NCBI GenBank assembly: GCA_016871335.1
Contig: VFZF01000005.1
Location: 116,547 to 180,546, forward strand
Direction of reading: 5' to 3'
DNA length: 64,000 bases
DNA from: Acidimicrobiia bacterium
Lineage (GTDB): Bacteria; Acidobacteriota; Vicinamibacteria; Vicinamibacterales; SCN-69-37
The notes under the pieces were generated by a model, which was not told where the DNA came from, searched no databases, and worked only from the letters and a program-made list of their open reading frames with translations. Of the stretch, positions 1 through 7,448 are shown piece after piece. The first letter of the stretch is position 1; the number at the start of each line of letters is the position of its first letter. The translations under genes were made by a program, and so were the position numbers.

Positions 1-441
1 CACCGGTGGACGCAGCGTCACATACCGCGGCGTGGCGCCTGACAGAATCGCGTCGGGGCCATAGTTCTCGTAGAACGGCTCAAACACGATGACTTCATCG
101 CCCGGATCCACAATGGCGAGCATCGTGGCCATCATCGCTTCGGTGGAACCGCAGCACACGGTGACGTGCGCGTCGGGATCCACCGCCAGGCCATGCTGCG
201 CGTGGGCATCTGCGGCAATGGCGTGCCGCAGCGGCTTGGCGCCCCACGTCACCGCGTATTGATTGATGTCACCGGCGATCGCGTCACACGCCGCCTGCTT
301 CACCTCGGCGGGCGCCGGGAAATCCGGAAATCCCTGCGACAGATTGACGGCGCCGTGGGCATGCGCCAGCCGCGTCATCTCGCGGATGACCGATTCGGTG
401 AACCGGGAGGCCTTCTCCGAGGTGCGGGGACGGCCGGCCAT
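1..441 (-). CDS. PLP-dependent class I/II aminotransferase, partial (N-terminal 147 residues)
   Basis: The frame runs off the window start, so only the N-terminus is visible. It starts with ATG at 441. The sequence has the fold-type I aminotransferase signature: an NLSQGFPDFP segment near residue 35, an NQYAVTWGAKPLRHAI stretch, a CCGSTEAMMA segment that contacts the PLP phosphate, and DPGDEVIVFEPFYENY. This pattern is typical of aspartate, methionine or kynurenine aminotransferases (the NQY motif favours the last two). The catalytic lysine lies outside the window, so substrate is undetermined. The ATG shares one base with the TGA of the upstream lytic transglycosylase (TGATG), so the two are probably translationally coupled. 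Confidence 0.9.
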   Translation of the reverse strand, partial: MAGRPRTSEKASRFTESVIREMTRLAHAHGAVNLSQGFPDFPAPAEVKQAACDAIAGDINQYAVTWGAKPLRHAIAADAHAQHGLAVDPDAHVTVCCGSTEAMMATMLAIVDPGDEVIVFEPFYENYGPDAILSGATPRYVTLRPPV

Positions 442-2531
442 CAGCGACGCACACTCGTACGACGATAGAGCGTGCGATAGTCCTCAGCCGTGCCAAGAAT
501 CTTCTTCACGTAGCCCTGCGTTTCCGGAAACGGAATGCTGTCCACGAACTCATCCCGATCGAGTCCGGGACGTTCTGCCAGCCAGCGATCAACCCGATTT
601 TCGCCGGCGTTGTAGGCGGCGAGCGCCGCAGCCACGTTGCCGTTAAACCGGCGGACCAGATCTGCAAAATACTGTGTGCCGAGCCGGACGTTGATTTCCG
701 GCCGCGTGAGACTCGCCGTCGAGAACGGACGAATGTCCAGCTGCCTGGCAACGCGTGCGCCGGTGGTGGGCAGAATCTGCATCAACCCCCACGCGTTGGC
801 CGCCGATCGGATTTTCGGATCAAAGGTCGATTCCTGCGCCATGAGCGCCGCAATCACAAACGGATCGAGATCGTGACGGTCGGCGTGGGTCTGAATCAGA
901 TCCCAGTAATCGAGCGGAAAGATCACCGTGAGAATCTCGCGCGGCAGCACCTCGCTGCCGTCGGCCAGATACTGCGGATACGCGCGCTTCATCGCGTTGA
1001 TCGCCGGCCGGAACTCGCCCTTGCGATACAGCGCAAATCCCAGCGTGGCCTCCAGCAGCGGCGTCGTGCCTTCGTCACGTTGCGCACGACGAATCTCCCC
1101 AATCGCATCGTCCCACAGCTGCGCGGAGAGCAGTGACTGGATGACGGATGCGATGGTGGGTGCGGGCCCTGGTTCAAACACAAGCGGCGCCTCGCGGCGC
1201 GCGCGTTCGATCGGCCCAGCACCAGGGGGACGCGTCGCGGCCAGCAATGTCTCTCGCCCGCGGGCGGCCTCGCGGCCGTAGTACGAATTCCCGTAGTCGG
1301 CAATCGTCTGGTCGTACCCGGCGATGGCCTGATCAACACGGCCCAGCCGCTCATGTGCGCGGGCCGCCCAGTACACCCACCCCGACCGGTAGTCGGCGCG
1401 GCGCAGGCCCACCGCGGCGCTCTCGAAGAGTCGAATCGTCAGGTCGTAGTTCCCGGTCGAGAAGGCCCACCATCCGGCCTTCCACGCCGCTCGACCGGCG
1501 AAGGTCCCCGTGGGAAACCGATCGTACTGCTCGGTGAATACGGTTGCCGCCTTGTCGTCGGCGTTCGTGAGGATGTAGTGCGTGCCGAGGTCGTTCAGCG
1601 CAGCTTCGGCCCAGGCGGCCGTGGGCTCACGGTCCACAAAGCTGCGGACGGCAGCGACGTATTCGGCGTGGCGTCCCTGCTCTCGAATGACACCCAACGC
1701 GAAGTATTCTGCTTCATCACGACGCGCCGCTGACACCCCGTGACGCGCCATGTAGACACGCAGCGCTTCGCGCGCCGCGGGCCAGCGCTTCTGGTGATAG
1801 TCCAGTTGGGCCAGCCGCAGCGCGACGAGATCGCGATCGTCGCCGGTCACCACGAGGCGCGCGGCGTCATAGGCTTTGCGCGCGTCCACCCAGCGGCTCG
1901 CGCGGAACAACGCCTCGGCCCGGGCCAGTTCGCGCACCGAGGCCGCCCCCTTCGGCAGCTCGGCGGCCGCCTGTGCCGCTTCATTGGACAGGGGATAGTC
2001 GTAGTAGACCCTGGCAAACGCCGCGGCTGCCCGATCCTTCTGTCCGAGTTGCTGCGCGGCCACCGCCGACCGATACACGGCCTGCACCAGGGTGGACGAC
2101 GGAAGATCGACGAGGGCGTCGAGTGCCTTCGCGGCTGCGGACCAGTCTGCGGTGGCCTCGGCCGCATCAGCCGCGAGCCCCAAGGCCCGTTCCTTCAGGT
2201 AGTTGGTCGAGGCGGCCGAAAGGGCGGCGGCGGCTGAAGCCGCCGCGTCGGCGGTGCGCCCCTGCGCGAGTTCCGCACGTCCCTGATGCACCCGCACATA
2301 GGCGCCAATCACGGCGTCGGACGCGCCGGCCCTCAGGGCCGGCAGCGCGGCGTCAGCCTTTCCGTTCGCCAGCTGCGTCAGAGCCGTCGCCAGGGGCGTC
2401 GGCTGAGTGGGGATGCCCTGGGGCACGAGCCAGTACGGCACCGCCGCCGACGTCGGCGATTCGGGCCAGCCAAACACGAGGCCCGCCACAAGCAATAGTC
2501 CGCCGGCGAGTCCGCGCGCCAATTGAGTCAT
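441..2531 (-). CDS. slt: Soluble lytic murein transglycosylase (Slt70-like)
   Basis: A 696-residue protein that should cleave peptidoglycan between MurNAc and GlcNAc in the periplasm, forming 1,6-anhydro-MurNAc. A signal peptide covers about residues 1-30 (hydrophobic GGLLLVAGLVFGW). Residues about 50-520 are alanine-rich helical repeats, like the Slt70 superhelical ring. The C-terminus (about 545-690) is the goose-lysozyme-type catalytic domain: catalytic Glu567 in AQEST, then GLMQILPTTG and AAYNAGENRVDRW. The length is close to Slt70. It overlaps the aminotransferase start by one base. ATG at 2531 was chosen because it gives the signal peptide. Confidence 0.93.
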   Translation of the reverse strand: MTQLARGLAGGLLLVAGLVFGWPESPTSAAVPYWLVPQGIPTQPTPLATALTQLANGKADAALPALRAGASDAVIGAYVRVHQGRAELAQGRTADAAASAAAALSAASTNYLKERALGLAADAAEATADWSAAAKALDALVDLPSSTLVQAVYRSAVAAQQLGQKDRAAAAFARVYYDYPLSNEAAQAAAELPKGAASVRELARAEALFRASRWVDARKAYDAARLVVTGDDRDLVALRLAQLDYHQKRWPAAREALRVYMARHGVSAARRDEAEYFALGVIREQGRHAEYVAAVRSFVDREPTAAWAEAALNDLGTHYILTNADDKAATVFTEQYDRFPTGTFAGRAAWKAGWWAFSTGNYDLTIRLFESAAVGLRRADYRSGWVYWAARAHERLGRVDQAIAGYDQTIADYGNSYYGREAARGRETLLAATRPPGAGPIERARREAPLVFEPGPAPTIASVIQSLLSAQLWDDAIGEIRRAQRDEGTTPLLEATLGFALYRKGEFRPAINAMKRAYPQYLADGSEVLPREILTVIFPLDYWDLIQTHADRHDLDPFVIAALMAQESTFDPKIRSAANAWGLMQILPTTGARVARQLDIRPFSTASLTRPEINVRLGTQYFADLVRRFNGNVAAALAAYNAGENRVDRWLAERPGLDRDEFVDSIPFPETQGYVKKILGTAEDYRTLYRRTSVRR

Positions 2532-2540
2532 GTCTGATTG

Positions 2541-2752
2541 TCAGTTGAGTCGGGCCAGAACTTCAACCGTCCTGACCGACGTGATGTTCTCGAGGCACAC
2601 GGCCGCGTGACGGGCCGGCAAACTACGGTGGGCATAGACGAGGAAGGTGTGGCGGTCGCCGTTCCCACGTGCAGGACCTTGCCGACGAAGATGGCGTCTG
2701 TGGTCCACGCGGACTCACACGCCACGATGGGCCCGATGCAGGAACAGGCCAT
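2541..2752 (-). pseudogene. Decayed NTR/TIMP-like secreted protein remnant
   Basis: On the minus strand, one frame reads ACSCIGPIVACESAWTTDAI followed by FVGKVLHV. This resembles the CSC...ADAVFVGKV start of bacterial NTR/TIMP-like proteins. After about 35 codons the resemblance moves to another frame, which reads LVYAHRSLPARHAAVC, then LENITSVRTVEVLARLN and a stop at 2541; this looks like the C-terminal end of the same family. The usual middle section is missing. A frameshift plus internal deletion explains this. The call depends on recognising a short pattern, and the region also holds the tmRNA upstream sequence. Confidence 0.4.
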
Positions 2753-2785
2753 CTGTTAAGCTGTCTGCAGCGATTGTGTTCTTGT

Positions 2786-3139
2786 GGGGGCGTCACGGCT
2801 TCGACGGGGGCAAGGGATCGCGGGTAGCATGCCGAGCCACTCTCCATCCGACTCGTGAATCCGGCGGAGAAACACTGCAACTGCGGATACGCAGCTCGCA
2901 CTCGCGGCTTAATTAACCGCGACGTGTCCCCTCGTCAGCCTGCGGGCGGGGGAGACACGCCATTCAGCAGGCTGGTTCACTGATGCGTCCGGCATCAGAG
3001 GACGAGACTTCACGGACTAGCGGCCGTCACGTTCGTCGGGCTTCGATGACGGTCGCGAAACTCTAAGTCCGACTACGCATGTAGACACCGGCGACGACAG
3101 GCCTTTCGGACGCGGGTTCGACTCCCGCCGCCTCCACCA
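2786..3139 (+). ncRNA. ssrA: tmRNA (transfer-messenger RNA)
   Basis: A 354-nt tmRNA that rescues stalled ribosomes. The 5' end GGGGGCG (2786-2792) pairs with CGCCTCC (3129-3135) as the acceptor stem with one G-U, followed by A and an encoded CCA ending at 3139. The conserved CGGCTTCGACGGG block follows the 5' end, and a T-arm with GGTTCGACTCC precedes the acceptor. The tag frame most likely resumes at GCA 2877 and ends at TAA 2910-2912, giving ATADTQLALAA; the LAA end is the canonical protease signal. The resume codon is inferred from reading frame. Confidence 0.95.
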
Positions 3140-3189
3140 ACAAAAAAAGCCCGGGCTGTGCCCGGGCTTTTTTTGTTGGTGGAGGCGGC
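3127..3189. terminator. Bidirectional intrinsic terminator with 30-bp arms containing the tmRNA 3' end
   Basis: A perfect inverted repeat: arm 3127-3156, loop TGT (3157-3159), arm 3160-3189. Its core is A7-GCCCGGGC / GCCCGGGC-T7, a textbook intrinsic terminator. The outer part of the left arm is the tmRNA acceptor strand plus CCA, so the right arm is an inverted copy of the tmRNA 3' end. Confidence 0.9.
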
Positions 3190-3295
3190 CGACTCAGGCA
3201 CGCGCCTGCCGGTTGATGTACCAACTCGCCTGCTAGTCTCGTTCGGACGATGGCACCGTCGTCGTCATGGACAGCAACTTGACTTATACACATCT

Positions 3296-3321
3296 TTCCT
3301 CGATTCTTACACATCGAGGAA
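3296..3321. promoter_or_regulatory. Candidate VapBC operator (9-bp inverted repeat over the ribosome binding site)
   Basis: TTCCTCGAT (3296-3304) and ATCGAGGAA (3313-3321) form a perfect inverted repeat with an 8-nt spacer. The right half contains the vapB ribosome binding site (CGAGGA, 4 nt before ATG 3324). A TTGACT hexamer lies at 3279-3284 with a weak GATTCT at -10 spacing (3302-3307), so the dyad would cover the promoter. VapBC complexes usually bind such dyads to repress their own operon; this assignment is inference. Confidence 0.5.
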
Positions 3322-3323
3322 TT

Positions 3324-3530
3324 ATGCGGACCAACATCGATATCAGCGATGACTTGATGGACGAAGCCATCCGGGTGAGTGGCGAACCGACCAAACGCGC
3401 GGTTGTTGAGAGGGCGCTGCGGCTGCTGATTGAGACACACGGTCAGGCAGGGTTCCGGCAGTTGAAAGGCAAGGTCGCCTGGAAGGGCGACCTCTCCGCG
3501 AGCCGGCAGGGTCGGGTCGCACGAGCCTGA
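3324..3530 (+). CDS. vapB: VapB-type antitoxin
   Basis: A 68-residue protein beginning MRTNIDISDDLMDEAI, the beta-strand and first helix of a ribbon-helix-helix DNA-binding antitoxin. The GEPTKRAVVERALRLLIE segment is the second helix, and the C-terminal tail, ending in a basic SRQGRVARA, would mask the toxin. An upstream in-frame start exists at 3267, but ATG 3324 has a good ribosome binding site and gives the normal length. The stop is one base before the toxin start, so the pair is an operon. The module sits directly after the tmRNA terminator. Confidence 0.88.
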   Translation: MRTNIDISDDLMDEAIRVSGEPTKRAVVERALRLLIETHGQAGFRQLKGKVAWKGDLSASRQGRVARA

Positions 3531-3531
3531 C

Positions 3532-3933
3532 GTGGTCATCGTCGACACCACGGCCTTGATCGACTACCTGGCGGGAACGCCGTCGCCGCAGGCAGAGTGG
3601 CTCGAACGCGAGATGACGACGCGCCGGCTGGGCCTGCTCGATCTGATGGTGTGCGAAGTGCTGCAGGGAGTCGGAAACGACAGGCAGGCAACGGCGGTGC
3701 TGGCTGGTCTGAAACGGTTTGAGATCTTCGATACTGGCGGCGTCGATCTCGCCGTGGCCGCTGCGGCCAACTACCGCTTGCTGAGAGCACGCGGCCGCAC
3801 CGTGCGCAAGACGATCGACACGGTGATCGCCACGTTCTGCATCCGCGGCGGGCATGCTCTGCTCCACAACGACAAGGACTTTGACGCGTTCGAGGAGCAC
3901 CTGCGGCTGCAGGTAGTTCGACCGGATGCGTGA
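3532..3933 (+). CDS. vapC: VapC-type PIN-domain ribonuclease toxin
   Basis: A 133-residue PIN domain that would cleave RNA (commonly tRNA or rRNA) when VapB is degraded. The acidic metal-binding residues are in place: Asp5 (IVDTTALIDYL), Glu42 (VCEVLQG), Asp96 (RKTIDTVIATFC) and Asp114/Asp116 (HNDKDFDAF). It starts with GTG at 3532, one base after the vapB stop. Complete and apparently intact. Confidence 0.9.
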   Translation: MVIVDTTALIDYLAGTPSPQAEWLEREMTTRRLGLLDLMVCEVLQGVGNDRQATAVLAGLKRFEIFDTGGVDLAVAAAANYRLLRARGRTVRKTIDTVIATFCIRGGHALLHNDKDFDAFEEHLRLQVVRPDA

Positions 3934-3950
3934 CTGTGGAACAATCAGTC

Positions 3951-4721
3951 ATGCTTTTGTGGACGGTGTCGGCGCTGCTGGTGGCAGTGTCTGGAGGCGG
4001 CGGTGTCCGTGCGGATGGGATGGACGCCTGGATGCAGCTGCACGAGCGCACCCGTCTGGCCTTTGAGACGGCGAGACCCGGCAGCCCGGCTGAAGGGCCC
4101 GCCATCGTCGTAGGGTTCACCGGTGGCCAGCAAAAAGCCACCAGCCTCTCGTCCGGAGTCGTGCAAGTGCGCAAGGCCGTCGACGAACGCTATGCAGACC
4201 GTCCCGACCTCACGACGGTGACTTACAACAACCGGGAGTGGCGCCGGGCTGCCGAGACAGTGCTGGCGCACGTGCGATCCACAGGCGCGGCCCCGGTCAT
4301 CGTGGTGTACGGACACAGCCTTGGCGGCGGCAGTGTCACAAAGTTCGCACGCGAGCTCGAACGGGCCGGAGTGGACGTGACACTCGCCGTGTATGTCGAC
4401 GCGGTGGGCATCCGGAATCCGAGGGTCCCGGGCAATGTGCGGTTTGCTGTCAACTTCTACCAGCGTGGCGGACCGTTACGCGGCTTCCCCTTCCGGGGCA
4501 AACGTGTCCTGGTGCTGGAGGATGCCAGCCGCACGGAGACCCTCGGCAACCTCCACATCAAACCGGTCACGCCCCGATCCGGCTGGCACTGGAACCTCAT
4601 CCAGCCACTGCTCTACCGGCAGCACCACCGTATCGGCCACGATGTGCGACTCCAGAACTACATCGTGGACGTCCTGTCGATCAGCCTGCTCGGAGAAGAA
4701 GGAGTGTATCCGATCCCCTAG
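3951..4721 (+). CDS. Exported alpha/beta-hydrolase, lipase-like
   Basis: A 256-residue protein with an N-terminal signal peptide (MLLWTVSALLVAVSGGG). The centre carries VVYGHSLGGGS, the nucleophile elbow G-x-S-x-G of lipases and esterases (Ser about residue 128). The rest is compatible with a small class-3-lipase-like fold, with DAVG as a possible acid site and a His in the C-terminal third; neither is certain. An in-frame GTG at 3930 overlaps the vapC stop, but ATG 3951 gives a cleaner signal peptide. Its TAG stop overlaps the TAG stop of the convergent next gene inside a single CTAG. Confidence 0.7.
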   Translation: MLLWTVSALLVAVSGGGGVRADGMDAWMQLHERTRLAFETARPGSPAEGPAIVVGFTGGQQKATSLSSGVVQVRKAVDERYADRPDLTTVTYNNREWRRAAETVLAHVRSTGAAPVIVVYGHSLGGGSVTKFARELERAGVDVTLAVYVDAVGIRNPRVPGNVRFAVNFYQRGGPLRGFPFRGKRVLVLEDASRTETLGNLHIKPVTPRSGWHWNLIQPLLYRQHHRIGHDVRLQNYIVDVLSISLLGEEGVYPIP

Positions 4722-5899
4722 GTTCCCTCTGCAAACGCCCGAGCGACGGCCAACGCCACTGACTTCATATCTGCGAATGACATGTTCGTGGTCACCGCCA
4801 CCACAAACCCGCGGTCGGGGAACGTCAGGAACGAGGTCGAGGCCCCTTCGATAGTACGGCTGGCATGCCCCACGACCCGCATCTGCCCACCGGCCAGTTC
4901 GACCGTCTCGAGCATCCAGCCGAGGCCGTACTGCGTGCTTTCGCCCGACATCAATGTTTGTGGCGACTGCAGCAGTTCGACTGTCGCGGGCTGCAGAAGC
5001 ATGGAACTCGACAGCGCAAACGCAAACCGGACGAGGTCGGACGGCGTGGAGAGAAACGCGCCGCCTCCGGCAAAACATGAATAATCCACGCCGGTCGTGA
5101 TTTCGTCGTTGAAGTTGCCGCGGTAGTACGACGTGGCCCGGTTGGGCATGAGCTCTGTCACGTCGTCCGTGGTGGTGTCGCTCATCCCCAGCGGCTCGAA
5201 GACCTGACTGCGCATGAACCGCGAGAACGGCTCGTTCGCGACGGCTTCCACCGCTGCGCTCACCAGGACCCACCCATACGTGGAATATCGATACTCGGTG
5301 CCGGGCTCGAATAACAGCGGGTCGTCCTCGAACATTGCCAGCCCGTCCGACGCCCGCTCGCAATGCACCGACGGTTTGTCCCCCCACTCGTTGTCCCGGT
5401 AGTGGATTACGCCCCCCGTGTTCCCCATCAGCTGACGCAGCGTGACGGGCCACGCCTTCCTGGGGAACGCCGGCACGTACGCCTGAATCTCATCGTCGAG
5501 ATGCAGGCGCCCCTGGTCGCGCAAGAGACCGACACCTGCAGAAGTGAGCGCCTTGGACACATGGCCGATGCGGAAGCGCGTGCGCGGGTTCACGGGCACC
5601 TGCGTCTGAAGATTCGCCCAACCGAAGCCCTCCGCCCAGACGATCTCTCCGCCGACACCAACCGCGACGGACAACCCGGGGAGATTCTGCTCGGCGACCG
5701 CAGAACGCGCGTGCTGCCTGCCCTGCTCCGCTGCCTGGCTCCACACAGGAGCCGGCGTGACCTCCATCACCGACATCACGGTATCAGGACCGGCGTGAAG
5801 GGGCTGTTTGGTCGACAGCGCCGTGACCAATCCGACCACGGCCACAACGGCCAGCCCGGCGACGACGACGAGCGGAACGAGCCAGGTCCGGATCTTCAC
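4718..5899 (-). CDS. Serine beta-lactamase-like protein (LACTB/class C type) lacking the catalytic serine
   Basis: A 393-residue membrane-anchored or exported protein (hydrophobic residues 7-28). The fold matches the class C beta-lactamase/LACTB family: LPGLSVAVGVGGEIVWAEGF, a DQGRLHLDDEIQAYVP helix, YSTYGW in place of the Y-x-N box, and a late F-x-DRGFVVAVTTN strand. The SxxK box reads RIGHVSKALT, so the position of the acylated serine (residue 113) is His (codon CAT) while Lys116 remains. The usual HTGG near the end is HASR. It may be a non-catalytic binder. It starts with GTG in a GTGA overlap with the upstream TerB gene, so the two form an operon. Confidence 0.85.
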   Translation of the reverse strand: MKIRTWLVPLVVVAGLAVVAVVGLVTALSTKQPLHAGPDTVMSVMEVTPAPVWSQAAEQGRQHARSAVAEQNLPGLSVAVGVGGEIVWAEGFGWANLQTQVPVNPRTRFRIGHVSKALTSAGVGLLRDQGRLHLDDEIQAYVPAFPRKAWPVTLRQLMGNTGGVIHYRDNEWGDKPSVHCERASDGLAMFEDDPLLFEPGTEYRYSTYGWVLVSAAVEAVANEPFSRFMRSQVFEPLGMSDTTTDDVTELMPNRATSYYRGNFNDEITTGVDYSCFAGGGAFLSTPSDLVRFAFALSSSMLLQPATVELLQSPQTLMSGESTQYGLGWMLETVELAGGQMRVVGHASRTIEGASTSFLTFPDRGFVVAVTTNMSFADMKSVALAVARAFAEGT

Positions 5900-6426
5900 C
5901 CCTCCAGCCCTTTGCGAGCTTCGATGTGTGCGCCGTATTGTGCACGAATCCTGGAGAGATCGGACTGCTCAACTTTCAGCTCTCTGGCAGTTCTCGCGAT
6001 TTCCGTCGCTTCCGCGTTCAGGATCTTGTGGTCGGCGGCCGCCACGGCGTGGAGACAGTCGATCAAGGCCACGCGCTGTTCGTATGTGGTCACACGGCCG
6101 AGCTCCCGGGTGACGAGAAAATCGTCGGTGCCGCCAAACAGCAGATGCTGCGCCTTGGCCATCTGAACCGCGAGCGTGGCTTGTTCCGGCGACAATCCCG
6201 CATGGTCGCGCACGAGGCGCTCCATCGCATCAGTCTCGTCGGTCGTCACTTCAAGGTCCGCGCGGGCGATGCGACTGAGCAGGAACGCAAACGCCGCCAC
6301 GTAACGAGCGCGGTCCGGCTCGAGACGGTCGAGTTCATCCGCAATGCGGCGGATGGTCTGGCTGTCAGTGTCAACCGGGTCGCTCTTGAATCCGAGGAAC
6401 TCAAAGATGGCGCGCATGTGCGACAT
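5896..6426 (-). CDS. TerB-like protein
   Basis: A 176-residue all-helical, soluble protein. The pattern FAFLLSRIARADLEVTTDET followed by FLLVTRELGRV-like helices and LIDCLHAVAAADHKILNAEA matches the TerB/DUF533 family. These domains carry acidic residues between helices (ADLEVT..E and ADHKILNAE here) that can bind metal. The role in most bacteria is unknown. It is first in a two-gene operon with the serine-less beta-lactamase-like gene (4-nt overlap). ATG 6426 or in-frame ATG 6417 are both possible starts. Confidence 0.75.
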   Translation of the reverse strand: MSHMRAIFEFLGFKSDPVDTDSQTIRRIADELDRLEPDRARYVAAFAFLLSRIARADLEVTTDETDAMERLVRDHAGLSPEQATLAVQMAKAQHLLFGGTDDFLVTRELGRVTTYEQRVALIDCLHAVAAADHKILNAEATEIARTARELKVEQSDLSRIRAQYGAHIEARKGLEG

Positions 6427-6432
6427 GTTATC

Positions 6433-6536
6433 CGGTACGTAGGGCCCGCTGGGGTACGTAGGGCCCGCTGAACTGCAGCGGGCCGAACTGGCGCGCTCAA
6501 GTTCAGCGCGCCCTACATGCAGCGCGGCCTACATGC
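6433..6536. repeat. Cluster of short palindromic repeats (REP-like)
   Basis: Upstream of the TerB gene, GGTACGTAGGGCCCGCTG occurs twice in tandem (about 6433-6470). It is followed by CGCGCTCAAGTTCAGCGCGC and degenerate CAGCGCGGCCTAC units. Related units recur at 30885-30911 and 33571-33597, always between genes. Confidence 0.7.
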
Positions 6537-6559
6537 CGGGAAGTCCGCGCCCTGAATGT

Positions 6560-7414
6560 TTACGTCCCGGGCTCGACGTGCACAAGCACGTCCGCGACCC
6601 ACGACAGCCGCTCGCGGACGAGGCTGCGGACGTGGCCGGCGATCTGGTGCGAGGCGGCGACGGTCATGTCGGGATCCACCTCGATGTGCAGATCGACGTG
6701 ATACGAAAACCCGGTCTTGCGCGCATAGGTCTTGTCCACGCCGCGCACACCAGTCCCCGACATGGCGACCTGCCGTATCTCAGCGATCTTGTCGTCGCTG
6801 GGCATCGTGTCCATGAGTTCCAGCGATGCATCGCGGAGCACGCGGATCCCGGTCAGCACGACGATGATGCCGACAGCGAACCCGCCGTAGTGGTCGGCCG
6901 CGAGAAAGCGCGTGTCGTACATCGCCAGGCCCACCGCCACCAAAGCGGTCGTCGCGGCGAGGATGTCTACGGTGTCGTTCCACGCATCGGCGACCAGCGC
7001 CGCGCTGGCGTGTTGCCGGCCGACACGGAACTTGAGCGTGGCCATCACCGCGCGCAGGGCGATGGCGAGCACCAGCGCCACCACCGCCATCGCTCCGGGC
7101 GCCTCGTGCCGCTCGTTGATCCCCTGCAGCGAATTCCAGCTGACGATCACGCCTGCCGCCATCAGGATCAATCCCAGGACAAACGCGCTCAGCGTCTCGA
7201 CGCGGCCGTGTCCATAGGGATGCTGGGCATCGGCAGGCTTCGCGGCCAGGATGATGCCGATCAGGACGAGCGACGACGCGAGCACGTCGCCGGCGAATTC
7301 GATGCCGGTGGCCAGCACCGACCGCGAGTTGGCACCAACGCCGACCACAATGTTGACCACCGCGAGGAGGAGGCTGGCACAGATTCCGGCAAAAGCCACG
7401 CGGCGCAGACGCAT
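6560..7414 (-). CDS. Cation diffusion facilitator (CDF) family metal transporter
   Basis: A 284-residue inner-membrane protein with about six membrane segments and a C-terminal cytoplasmic domain (VDLHIEVDPDMTV, then a His-containing helix), the CDF layout. It should export a divalent metal by proton antiport. The transmembrane metal site is unusual: TM2 reads GIEFAGDVLAS (Glu39/Asp43 instead of Asp/Asp) and TM5 reads ADAWNDTVD (Asn146/Asp150 instead of His or Asp/Asp). The HPYGHGRVET loop is normal. Metal preference cannot be predicted. ATG 7414 was chosen over longer in-frame extensions because it directly precedes TM1; rlmN is divergent, 34 bp away. Confidence 0.9.
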   Translation of the reverse strand: MRLRRVAFAGICASLLLAVVNIVVGVGANSRSVLATGIEFAGDVLASSLVLIGIILAAKPADAQHPYGHGRVETLSAFVLGLILMAAGVIVSWNSLQGINERHEAPGAMAVVALVLAIALRAVMATLKFRVGRQHASAALVADAWNDTVDILAATTALVAVGLAMYDTRFLAADHYGGFAVGIIVVLTGIRVLRDASLELMDTMPSDDKIAEIRQVAMSGTGVRGVDKTYARKTGFSYHVDLHIEVDPDMTVAASHQIAGHVRSLVRERLSWVADVLVHVEPGT

Positions 7415-7448
7415 GCAGCCATTATGGTCCTGCGACACAATGTGTGTA

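Noticed and set aside
3063..3551. Minus-strand frame containing VEAAGVEPAS
   Set aside because: This peptide is a well-known artefact from translating the complement of tmRNA/tRNA 3' ends.
6529..6560. A further gene in the gap downstream of the TerB-CDF repeats
   Set aside because: Only repeat sequence and short open frames without start/ribosome site were seen.
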